Shown here: positions 1 through 6,881 of the stretch, in pieces
Position numbering within the stretch: position 1 is the first letter of the stretch
Layout of the letters: each line of letters opens with the position of its first letter
Assembly (NCBI RefSeq): GCF_000826545.1
Contig: NZ_CDME01000012.1
Location: 185,428-249,427, forward strand
Direction: 5' to 3'
Length of the DNA stretch: 64,000 nucleotides
Source: Kibdelosporangium sp. MJ126-NF4
Lineage (GTDB): Bacteria; Actinomycetota; Actinomycetes; Mycobacteriales; Pseudonocardiaceae
Program-made: the position numbers and the translations under genes
The notes under the pieces: model-generated
Seen by the model: the letters and a program-made list of their open reading frames with translations, nothing else
Told to the model about the DNA's origin: nothing
The model's database searches: none

Positions 1-495
1 TACATGCTGCCCGGCCAGTTCAACTCGCGCACCGCGCACGCGTCGACCATCGGCGCTGTCGGCGCGATCACGAACGCGCGGGGCCTGGCCGGGATGTACC
101 GGCCGCTGGCGCTGGACGGCACGTACGGCGACGTGCGGCTGGTGCGGCCGAACCAGGTCGCCGTCATGGGACGGGTGTCGTCAGCCTGTTCGATGGACGC
201 GGCCGTGCTCGTACCGACCAGGTTCGCCAGCGGGTTCTTCAAGTCGGTCGACAACCGGCACCTCGCGCCCAACGACCAGGAAGGCGTGCTGCTGTCGGAG
301 GACGCGTTCGGCCACAGCGGGATGGGCGGTGCGCTCGGTTTCGCCGACCCGCGGGCCAGGGTGTCGTTCGGGTACGCGATGAACCGCCAGGGCACCGGGA
401 TCGGGGTGAACGAGCGCGGCCAGTCACTGGTGGACGCGGTGTACCGCGCGCTGGGCTATCACCGGATCACCGATGGCGGCGCCTGGTTCCGCTGA
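1..495 (+). CDS. Serine hydrolase / beta-lactamase family protein, C-terminal part
   Basis: The reading frame is open from the first base, so this is the 3' end of a longer gene. The visible 164 residues match the C-terminal half of the class C beta-lactamase/EstB-type serine hydrolases. A His-Ser-Gly-Met-Gly-Gly motif near residue 103 corresponds to the third (KTG/HxG) active-site motif and is followed by a Gly-rich strand typical of the fold. The Ser-x-x-Lys nucleophile motif lies outside the window, so substrate (beta-lactam, ester or peptide) cannot be judged. It ends with TGA and is followed by about 240 bases with no convincing gene before a convergent TetR gene. Confidence 0.75.
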   Translation, partial: YMLPGQFNSRTAHASTIGAVGAITNARGLAGMYRPLALDGTYGDVRLVRPNQVAVMGRVSSACSMDAAVLVPTRFASGFFKSVDNRHLAPNDQEGVLLSEDAFGHSGMGGALGFADPRARVSFGYAMNRQGTGIGVNERGQSLVDAVYRALGYHRITDGGAWFR

Positions 496-734
496 AAGGG
501 CCGGACAGGCCCCAGTCAGAGCCCGACCGCTCACGAGGCCATCCCCCTGGCGACGGTCAGTCGCTGGGGGCGCTGGCGCCGTTCGTTCCAGCGGTGGCGC
601 GGAAATACCCGGCGTGGTCGCTGGCCCACTGCGCGAAGGTCCGCGCTGGCGTTCGACCTCGGCCTGCGCAGCCTGCTGGACGGAATCGAAGCGCGACTGA
701 CATCCGGGTAGGACTGTGTGACTGGTCGACGTAG

Positions 735-1397
735 CTACTCGACGTCGGGGCCGTAGATGGTGCGCAGCCAGATCTCGGCGAGCGTGTCGACGATGTCCGC
801 GTCCCACTCGGCCGACTTCTTGGCCAGCGACTGGTGGAAGCAGATGGTCTCGTTCATCAGCACGAGCACGCGGGCCAGCGTCTTCGCCGACGGCGGGCCG
901 GGGATCGCCAGCCCCGCCCTGCGCTCGCTCTCGATCTGGACCGCTGTCGAGCGCATGAACCGGCGCGCGACCTGGTCCCACAGTTCGGCCAGGCGCAGGT
1001 CCGACTCGCGGCCGCGCACCGACGCACGCAGCACCGGACCGTGCTTGCGCCACAACGCGACCGTCTCGGTCAACGCCCGCCGGACCGCGACGCCCGGGGT
1101 CTCGTCGCTGCGGCGGAACCAGACGATGCCGCCCGCGTAGATCTCCCGCAGGACACGTTCGGACAACGCGTAGAGAACGGCTTCGCGTGACTCGAAGTGG
1201 AAGTAGAACGTCGAGCGCGACACCCCGGCACCGGCGGTCAGTTCGTCGATTCCGATCTCACGCAGGGATCGCTTGGCCAGCAGCCGTTCCGCGGTGTCCA
1301 GAATGGCCTGGGCGGTCATGTCGCCCTTGCTCGGCTGGCGGGCATGGTCGTCGTCGCCCGGCTGTGCCTGCTCGGGCTGCTGGCGACGTACCGTCAT
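735..1397 (-). CDS. TetR/AcrR family transcriptional regulator
   Basis: This 220-residue protein has an N-terminal TetR helix-turn-helix at about residues 28-75, with the characteristic run of alternating helices ending in a Ser-Thr-Phe-Tyr-x-His-Phe recognition helix. The C-terminal ligand domain resembles the EthR type. It is divergent from the anti-sigma/sigma pair, only 42 bases away, so it may control that operon as well as itself. An internal ATG at 1319 has a better-spaced AAGGG ribosome site and would remove 26 charged, low-complexity residues, so the true start may be there. Family assignment is firm; ligand and targets are unknown. Confidence 0.85.
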   Translation of the reverse strand: MTVRRQQPEQAQPGDDDHARQPSKGDMTAQAILDTAERLLAKRSLREIGIDELTAGAGVSRSTFYFHFESREAVLYALSERVLREIYAGGIVWFRRSDETPGVAVRRALTETVALWRKHGPVLRASVRGRESDLRLAELWDQVARRFMRSTAVQIESERRAGLAIPGPPSAKTLARVLVLMNETICFHQSLAKKSAEWDADIVDTLAEIWLRTIYGPDVE

Positions 1398-1439
1398 GCC
1401 TCATTCTTGCAAACGAGTGCGAGTACTACTGTTGTCCGG

Positions 1440-1862
1440 GTGACGAAGCCTGAGCAGCCGGACCCGTCCGGCGACGAGATCGAGGTCCGGGTCGCGGCGG
1501 ACGCCGCGCAGCTGCCGATGCTGCGAGCGATCACCTCCGCGGTCGCGATGCGCCAGGACTACGACCTCGACTCGATCGCCGACCTGAAGATGGCGGTCGA
1601 CGAGGCATGCTCGATGCTGGTGCTCAGGGCGATCGCCGGCTCGATACTGACCGTCCGGTTCGCGCCGAAGAACGAGGTCAGGGTGGTCGCGACGGCGTTG
1701 TCGGACAGCGACGACTGGCCGGATTCCGGCGCGTTCTCCTGGCACGTGCTGTCCACGCTGACGGACTCGCTCGAGGCGGGCGTGTCGCAGGCGTCCGCCG
1801 ACCCCGGCGGGCACGTGCTGTGGATCGAGCTCACCAAACGCAACGCTGTGGGCGGCGAGTGA
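1440..1862 (+). CDS. Anti-sigma factor, RsbW/UsfX-type GHKL ATPase fold
   Basis: A 140-residue protein started at GTG 1440; an open frame continues upstream but lies over the TetR gene. It has the short GHKL layout of anti-sigma serine kinases, with a D-x-K-x-A-V-D-E-A N-box near residues 45-52. The usual Gly-rich second box is degenerate, as in mycobacterial UsfX. Its TGA stop overlaps the GTG start of the sigma gene, which implies translational coupling and equal production of sigma and its antagonist. The role inferred from family and context is to hold the stress sigma factor inactive until released by an anti-anti-sigma protein, which is not in this window. Confidence 0.8.
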   Translation: MTKPEQPDPSGDEIEVRVAADAAQLPMLRAITSAVAMRQDYDLDSIADLKMAVDEACSMLVLRAIAGSILTVRFAPKNEVRVVATALSDSDDWPDSGAFSWHVLSTLTDSLEAGVSQASADPGGHVLWIELTKRNAVGGE

Positions 1863-2626
1863 ACCCGCGCGGCGGCTACGACCACCTCGCCCCGCTGTTC
1901 GAAGAGCTCTCCTCGTTGCCCGCGGACAGCGTCGAACGCGCGCGGATGCGGGAACGGCTGGTCACCGAACACCTGCCGGTCGCCGAGCACATCGCACGCC
2001 GGTTCAGCCACCAGGGCGCCCCGCTGGAGGACCTCGCGCAGGTCGCCAGGATCGGCCTGATCAACGCGGTGGACCGGTTCGACCCGAAGCACGGCTCGGA
2101 CTTCATGTCGTACGCGGTGCCCACCATCATGGGCGAGGTCCGGCGGCACATCAGGGACACGAGCTGGGCTGTGCACGTCCCGCGCAGGCTCAAGGAACTG
2201 CGGCTGTCCATCGGCGGCGCGGTGACCGAGCTGTCGCAGAAGCTCGGCCGGGCGCCGACGCCGAGCCAGATCGCCGAACACCTGGGCATCAGCAGGGAGG
2301 AGGTGTTCGAGGGGCTGGAGGCCACCAACGCGCACCACTCGCTGTCGCTGGACTACCTGCTCACCGACGACCCGGACTCGGCGTCCCTGGCCGACACACT
2401 CGGCGCCGACGACCCCGAGCTGAGCGTGGTCGACGCCCGTGAGGCACTGTATCCGCTGATCAAGCGGCTGCCGGAGCGGCAGCAGAAGATCATCACACTG
2501 CGGTTCTTCGGCAACCTGACCCAGACGCAGATCGCCGACCGGCTCGGGATCAGCCAGATGCACGTGTCCCGGCTGCTGGCCAAGAGCCTCGACACCCTGC
2601 GTGCGAGCCTTTCCAGCGACGGCTGA
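1859..2626 (+). CDS. sigF: SigB/SigF/SigG-family RNA polymerase sigma factor
   Basis: A 255-residue sigma-70 protein of the alternative stress/sporulation subfamily. Region 2 lies at about residues 55-110, where the DLAQ core-binding helix is followed by a GSDFMSYAVPTIMGEVRRHIRD-like block diagnostic of SigB/SigF. Region 3 is at about 125-180, and region 4 carries an LPERQQKIITLRF segment and the HTH TQTQIADRLGISQMHVSRLL. The GTG start overlaps the stop of the anti-sigma gene. Gene order anti-sigma then sigma matches usfX-sigF and rsbW-sigB operons. The symbol is by subfamily; paralogue number cannot be told. A SigF-type promoter lies just downstream, before ku. Confidence 0.9.
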   Translation: MNPRGGYDHLAPLFEELSSLPADSVERARMRERLVTEHLPVAEHIARRFSHQGAPLEDLAQVARIGLINAVDRFDPKHGSDFMSYAVPTIMGEVRRHIRDTSWAVHVPRRLKELRLSIGGAVTELSQKLGRAPTPSQIAEHLGISREEVFEGLEATNAHHSLSLDYLLTDDPDSASLADTLGADDPELSVVDAREALYPLIKRLPERQQKIITLRFFGNLTQTQIADRLGISQMHVSRLLAKSLDTLRASLSSDG

Positions 2627-2649
2627 CCAGGCACTACTTAGCCCATTGG

Positions 2650-2677
2650 GGTTGCGAAAACGGCGTGGGATGGGTAC
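2650..2677 (+). promoter_or_regulatory. Putative SigF/SigB-type promoter for ku
   Basis: GGTTG at 2650-2654 and GGGTAC at 2672-2677 are separated by 17 bases. This resembles mycobacterial SigF promoters (GGWWT/GTTT, 15-17 bases, GGGTAY). The predicted start of transcription falls a few bases before the ku ATG at 2687, so the message would be almost leaderless. It lies directly after the sigF-like gene. Visual call only. Confidence 0.4.
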
Positions 2678-2686
2678 CAAGCCACT

Positions 2687-3520
2687 ATGAGACCTGTCTG
2701 GCGAGGTGCCATCTCATTCGGGCTGGTGACCATCGCTGTCCGGATGTTCGGCTCGACCGAGGAGCACGACTTCCGGTTCCACCAGGTCCACCCCGAGGAC
2801 GGGGGCCGGATCCGGTACAAGCGCGTCTGCGAGATCTGCGGCAACGAGGTCGAGTACCGCGACATCGCCAAAGGCTACGAACTGGAAGACGGCCGCGTGG
2901 TGATCCTCACCGACGAGGATTTCGACAAACTGCCGGTGTCGACCGACAAGTCGATCCAGGTGCTGGAGTTCGTGCCGACCGAAGAGGTCGACCCGATCTT
3001 TTTCCAGAAGACGTACTACCTCGACCCGGACAAAACGGCCGGGCGCCCCTATGTGCTGTTGCGTCAGGCGCTCGAGGACACCGACCGGCACGCGCTCGTG
3101 AAGATCACAATCAGGCAGCGCGAGTCGCTCGGCATCCTGCGCGCCCGTGACGACGTGCTGGTTCTGCACACGATCTTCTGGCCCGACGAGATCAGGAAAC
3201 CCGATTTCGGATTCCTTGATCAGGATCTCGATGTGCGCCCGCAGGAGCTGAAGATGGCCACCTCGCTGATCGACAACATGGCCGGTTCCTTCAAACCGGA
3301 GCAGTTCACCGACGAATACCGCGACGCCATGGCCGATCTGGTCGCGGCCAAGGCCGACGGTGCCGAGCTGCCCGAACGACAGGAAGAGGAAGACGCGGGC
3401 GACGTGATCGACCTGATGACCGCATTGGAACGCAGCGTCGAACAGACCCGCGCGAAGACCGAGGCCGAGCCGACGAAGAAGAGCACTTCGAAGGGCAAGT
3501 CGGGTAAGCGAACAGCTTGA
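2687..3520 (+). CDS. ku: Ku, DNA end-binding protein of bacterial non-homologous end joining
   Basis: A 277-residue bacterial Ku. The N-terminus (MRPVWRGAISFGLV) is the family signature, followed by the beta-barrel bridge core that encircles DNA ends, including the CEICGNEV Zn-like loop and a conserved LQPGTxxGRPYVLL-type segment. The last roughly 40 residues are Lys-rich and low-complexity, the tail known in Ku to bind and thread DNA and recruit ligase D. No ligD is visible in the window. Ku homodimers hold double-strand breaks for LigD. The gene seems to have its own promoter of stress-sigma type and is followed by an 11-bp perfect inverted repeat. Confidence 0.96.
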   Translation: MRPVWRGAISFGLVTIAVRMFGSTEEHDFRFHQVHPEDGGRIRYKRVCEICGNEVEYRDIAKGYELEDGRVVILTDEDFDKLPVSTDKSIQVLEFVPTEEVDPIFFQKTYYLDPDKTAGRPYVLLRQALEDTDRHALVKITIRQRESLGILRARDDVLVLHTIFWPDEIRKPDFGFLDQDLDVRPQELKMATSLIDNMAGSFKPEQFTDEYRDAMADLVAAKADGAELPERQEEEDAGDVIDLMTALERSVEQTRAKTEAEPTKKSTSKGKSGKRTA

Positions 3521-3529
3521 TGTCCCGTT

Positions 3530-3558
3530 CGTGTATCGAACGCGCACTTCGATACACG
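3530..3558. repeat. Perfect 11-bp inverted repeat (terminator or operator)
   Basis: CGTGTATCGAA at 3530-3540 and TTCGATACACG at 3548-3558 are exact inverted copies around a 7-base loop. It starts 10 bases after the ku stop and lies 32 bases before the GTG or 59 before the ATG of the following TetR gene. No U-tract follows. It could end ku transcription, or be the operator of the TetR protein; its symmetry and AT-containing arms suit an operator. Confidence 0.6.
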
Positions 3559-3616
3559 ATCGTACTAACCCGGCCCCATTCCACACCGAGTGGTGTGGCA
3601 TGGAATCCTGAAGGGC

Positions 3617-4231
3617 ATGAGTTCTGCTTCCGAACCACGCTGGCGACGACTCGAACCAGACGCTCGGCGGGAACAGATCCTCGTCTGCGCTATCCGGCTA
3701 TTTTCCGAACGCCCGTACCCCGTGGTCTCGACAACGGACATCGCGCAGGAAGCAGGCGTCGCCAGAGGTTTGATCAACCACTATTTCGGCACGAAACGCG
3801 ATCTTTATCTGGAAGTTGTCCGCCGAATGGTGACTATTCCCAGTTCAGCGCCCCAAGCGTTGCCGCCGGGCACTTTGGAGGAGCGGATCGACGCGAGCGT
3901 GAGCTGGTTCCTCGACCGGGTGCTGCGGCACAGCAAAACGTGGTTGGTCGCGGTCGGCGGAGTCGGGCACGACGCGGACGTCGAGCGGATCCTGGCCGAG
4001 GCGGATGAGCACGCCGCCGACCGGGTGCTGGAGTTCGTCGGCCTGACCGAGGTGCACGAGCACCGGGAACAGCTGCGGGCGATGGTCCGGGCGTACGCGG
4101 CCATGGTGAAGGCCGCGGGCCGTGAGTGGGTGATGGGCAACCACCTCAGCCGCGACCAGGTCCATCTCCTGCTGAGCCACACCTTGCTGACGTTGGTCAG
4201 GGATACGTTCCCCCAGGTCAGGGCAAGGTGA
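3617..4231 (+). CDS. TetR/AcrR family transcriptional regulator
   Basis: A 204-residue TetR regulator from ATG 3617; a GTG at 3590 would add nine residues. The AAGGG before ATG 3617 is closely spaced. The HTH occupies about residues 15-62, with ARGLINHYFGTKRDLYLEV as turn and recognition helix. The C-terminal half is an ordinary helical ligand domain. A perfect inverted repeat about 60 bases upstream may be its operator. The last 14 bases overlap the 3' end of the convergent KAS III gene, so no terminator separates them. Targets unknown. Confidence 0.85.
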   Translation: MSSASEPRWRRLEPDARREQILVCAIRLFSERPYPVVSTTDIAQEAGVARGLINHYFGTKRDLYLEVVRRMVTIPSSAPQALPPGTLEERIDASVSWFLDRVLRHSKTWLVAVGGVGHDADVERILAEADEHAADRVLEFVGLTEVHEHREQLRAMVRAYAAMVKAAGREWVMGNHLSRDQVHLLLSHTLLTLVRDTFPQVRAR

Positions 4232-5189
4232 CGACCTGCGCGGCGTAGCTGAGGCCCGCGCCGAAGCCGACCAGCAGCGCCAGCGAGTCGCTCTCGACCG
4301 CCTTGGCCTCGACGAGCCGTTGCAGCGCGAGCGGAATCGAGGCGGCCGAGGTGTTGCCGGACTGCACCACATCCTGTGCGACGACGGCGTCCGGCGCCCC
4401 GATCTTCTTGGCCATGGCGTGGATGATCCGCAGGTTCGCCTGGTGCGGCACGATCGCGGCCAGGTCGCCGGGCTTCACCCCGGCCCGCTCGCAGGCGGCG
4501 AGGGCGATCGGGTGGACCTCGGTGGTGGCCCAGCGGAAGACCGCCTGGCCCTCCATGTGCATGCCGTGGCTGAAGTCCGGGATGCGGATCAGGTCGGCGC
4601 CCTGCCCGTCGCTGCCCCAGACCACCGGGCCGATCCCCGGCTCGGCCGACGGGCCGACGATCACGGCACCGGCGCCGTCACCGAAGATGATGGACGTTCC
4701 CAGGTCCGCCGGGTCCACCCAGGCAGTCATCCGCTCGGTGCCGATCACGAGCACGTACGGCGCGGAGCCGCCACGCACCACGTCCGCCGCGACGGTCAAC
4801 GCGTAGCAGAAGCCCGCGCAGGCGGCGTTCAGGTCGAAGGCACCGGCGGTTGTGGCGCCGATCCGCCGCGCCACCTCCGACGCGACATCCGGCACCGGCT
4901 TCTCGGCGCTGCAGCTGGCGGCGATCACCAGTCCGATCCGGGACGGGTCGAGCCCGGCGTTCGCCAACGCCTGCTGCCCGGCGGCGACCGCCATCTCCTG
5001 CACGGTCTCGGCCTCGCTGGCCCTGCGCAGCGACACGATGCCGGTGCGCCCCTGTACCCACTCCCCCGTCCGGCCGAACCGCTTGGCCGTCTCCTCGCTG
5101 GTGACCACGGTGGCGGGCTGGTAGGCGCCGAACCCGATGATCCGGGCACCGGCGAGCGGCGTGGCCTGGCGAAGGCGAGAAACTTTCAC
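4218..5189 (-). CDS. Beta-ketoacyl-ACP synthase III (KAS III / FabH-like)
   Basis: A 323-residue thiolase-fold condensing enzyme. The KAS III triad is complete: Cys in AACAGF near residue 124, His in PHQANLRI and Asn in SGNTSAAS. KAS III enzymes condense acyl-CoA with malonyl-ACP to prime fatty-acid or polyketide synthesis. I chose GTG 5189 because a GGTGGAG ribosome site lies eight bases before it; ATG starts at 5204 and 5246 would lengthen the protein. The TetR gene lies just upstream on the same strand, suggesting local control. No ACP or fab genes are adjacent, so this may be a second, specialised KAS III rather than the housekeeping FabH. Confidence 0.9.
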   Translation of the reverse strand: MKVSRLRQATPLAGARIIGFGAYQPATVVTSEETAKRFGRTGEWVQGRTGIVSLRRASEAETVQEMAVAAGQQALANAGLDPSRIGLVIAASCSAEKPVPDVASEVARRIGATTAGAFDLNAACAGFCYALTVAADVVRGGSAPYVLVIGTERMTAWVDPADLGTSIIFGDGAGAVIVGPSAEPGIGPVVWGSDGQGADLIRIPDFSHGMHMEGQAVFRWATTEVHPIALAACERAGVKPGDLAAIVPHQANLRIIHAMAKKIGAPDAVVAQDVVQSGNTSAASIPLALQRLVEAKAVESDSLALLVGFGAGLSYAAQVVTLP

Positions 5190-5248
5190 TGCGGAAACTC
5201 CACCCATGGTCACATCTTGATGGCTACCAATGAGTAAGAGTGTCATCC

Positions 5249-5902
5249 TCAGGTATCTGATTCCGGGGGTGTCGCGGCCGGCCCCATCAATACTGCCAAG
5301 TAACTTCTCGCGAATGCCCGAACGGACTCGTCATCGCCCAGCGGAATGCAGCTGTCCGGAGTGAGGGTGAACGAGATGGCGAGCCTTACGAAAAGCTCGG
5401 CGACACCCGCCGGATCCCGTCCGTCAACCGGCTTGTCACCTCCTGGAAGCGCTTCCGCCTGACCGACGAGAAAATCACGCGCGACGGCCACCACGATCCC
5501 GCCATTGACGGTGAGATACGGCAACAACGCTTCCGGGTCACTGGCCAGAAGACGGGACAGCAACGGGTCACGGCGGGTGTACCGCACCCCGACCACAAAG
5601 CCCTCCACCAGCCGTTCCCGCGCGGTGGGCAGCCTGTCGACGGCCGCGGCGACACTGCCGAAGAACCGGCGGCACTCGCGGACGAGAACGGCCTGGACGA
5701 GGACGTCCCTGTTCACGAAGCGCCGGTAGAGGGTGGCCCTGGACACACCGGCGCGCTTGGCCACGGCGTCCACGTTCGTGCGGCGCAGGCCGTAGTCGAG
5801 GAATTCGACGAGGGCGGCGTCCAGTATCGCCTCGCTGACCGGGTCGTCGTCGTGGTCAGCGGTCAGCACCAGGTCCAGCAGGGCGTGGGACTCCGCGTTC
5901 AC
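5249..5902 (-). CDS. TetR family transcriptional regulator upstream of KAS III gene
   Basis: A 217-residue TetR regulator. The HTH is at about residues 20-70 (helix ending SRATLYRRFVNRDVLVQA). The C-terminal domain resembles TetR proteins that sense acyl or hydrophobic ligands, but no ligand can be named. The frame stays open to 5986; GTG 5902 was chosen because residues before it look non-conserved and include the terminator region of the neighbouring hbd gene. It sits directly upstream of the KAS III gene in the same direction and may be cotranscribed with it, which makes KAS III the likely target. Confidence 0.82.
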   Translation of the reverse strand: MNAESHALLDLVLTADHDDDPVSEAILDAALVEFLDYGLRRTNVDAVAKRAGVSRATLYRRFVNRDVLVQAVLVRECRRFFGSVAAAVDRLPTARERLVEGFVVGVRYTRRDPLLSRLLASDPEALLPYLTVNGGIVVAVARDFLVGQAEALPGGDKPVDGRDPAGVAELFVRLAISFTLTPDSCIPLGDDESVRAFARSYLAVLMGPAATPPESDT

Positions 5903-5950
5903 CTGAACCAGCCTAGAGCAGCCAGGACCGGTACGGATTCCCAGCGTGTG

Positions 5951-5998
5951 CCTCGTGAGTGTTTGCGCCGGTTCTAACCGGCACAAACACTCACGAGG
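5951..5998 (-). terminator. Strong hairpin terminator after the hydroxyacyl-CoA dehydrogenase gene
   Basis: Two 22-base arms (5951-5972 and 5977-5998) pair with one mismatch around a 4-base loop. The arms carry CTCGTGAGTGTTTG and CCGGT blocks. The hairpin begins five bases beyond the stop of the leftward dehydrogenase gene and lies before the TetR gene read in the same direction. No U-tract, as is common in actinobacteria. Confidence 0.8.
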
Positions 5999-6002
5999 TT
6001 TC

Positions 6003-6860
6003 TCAGTACTGGAAGAAGCCTCGGCCGCTCTTCTTTCCGAGCAGGCCCGCGTCGACCATCCGCAGCAACAGCGGCGGCGGCGAGTAGAGCGGTTCCTTGA
6101 ACTCCGCGTACATCGATTCCGCGATCGCCTTCGTCGTGTCCAGGCCGATCAGGTCGGTCAGGTGCAACGGCCCCATCGGGTGCGCACAGCCGAGAATCAT
6201 GCCGTTGTCGATGTCCTCGGGTGAGGCGAAGCCGGACTCCAGCATCCTGATCGCCGACAACAGGTACGGCACCAGCAGCGCGTTCACCACGAAGCCCGCG
6301 CGGTCCTGCGAGCGGATCACCTGCTTGCCGAGCACGCCGGTCACGAAATCGCCCGCCCGCGACTGGGTCTGTTTGCCGGTCAGCAGCGACGGCACCAGTT
6401 CGACCAGCTTCAGCACCGGGACCGGGTTGAAGAAGTGCACGCCGATGACCTGCTCCGGCCGGTTCGTCGCCATGCCCAGCTTCATGATCGGGATCGACGA
6501 CGTGTTCGACGCGAAGATCGCCGACGGGTCCTCGACCACCTTGTCCAGTGCGGTGAAGACGTCGGTCTTCACCTGCTCGTTCTCCGCGACCGCCTCCACG
6601 GTGAGCTGGCGGTCGGCCAGGTCGCCGATGTCGGTCGAGAAGCTGATCCTGGCCAGCGCCGCATCGCGGTCCTCGGCGGAGAGCTTGCCGTTGCGCACGC
6701 CCCGGTCCAACGACTTCTCGACCCGGGCCCTGCCCGCGGCCAGCGCGTCGGCGGACGCCTCCGTCACCTTCACGTCAAGGCCGGACCGCGCACTCACCTC
6801 CGCGATGCCCGAGCCCATCAGCCCACAACCGATCACTCCGACGCGGCGGATCTCGCTCAC
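6003..6860 (-). CDS. 3-hydroxybutyryl-CoA / 3-hydroxyacyl-CoA dehydrogenase
   Basis: A 285-residue NAD-dependent dehydrogenase. The Rossmann fold starts at about residue 7 with GVIGCGLMGSGIAEV. The family pattern HFFNPVPVLKLVELV lies near residue 135, including the catalytic His, and the C-terminal helical dimer domain contains a DLIGLDT segment. GTG 6860 is preferred over ATG 6878 because GAAGGG lies six bases before it. It begins 21 bases after the icmF stop and is thus probably cotranscribed with icmF. It oxidises or reduces 3-hydroxybutyryl-CoA-type substrates, which fits short-chain acyl-CoA metabolism together with IcmF. Confidence 0.92.
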   Translation of the reverse strand: MSEIRRVGVIGCGLMGSGIAEVSARSGLDVKVTEASADALAAGRARVEKSLDRGVRNGKLSAEDRDAALARISFSTDIGDLADRQLTVEAVAENEQVKTDVFTALDKVVEDPSAIFASNTSSIPIMKLGMATNRPEQVIGVHFFNPVPVLKLVELVPSLLTGKQTQSRAGDFVTGVLGKQVIRSQDRAGFVVNALLVPYLLSAIRMLESGFASPEDIDNGMILGCAHPMGPLHLTDLIGLDTTKAIAESMYAEFKEPLYSPPPLLLRMVDAGLLGKKSGRGFFQY

Positions 6861-6881
6861 GTTCGTCCCTTCACTCATGGA

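Noticed and set aside
496..734. Short plus-strand frame (473-700) after the serine hydrolase
   Set aside because: No ribosome site or domain; composition resembles random GC-rich DNA.
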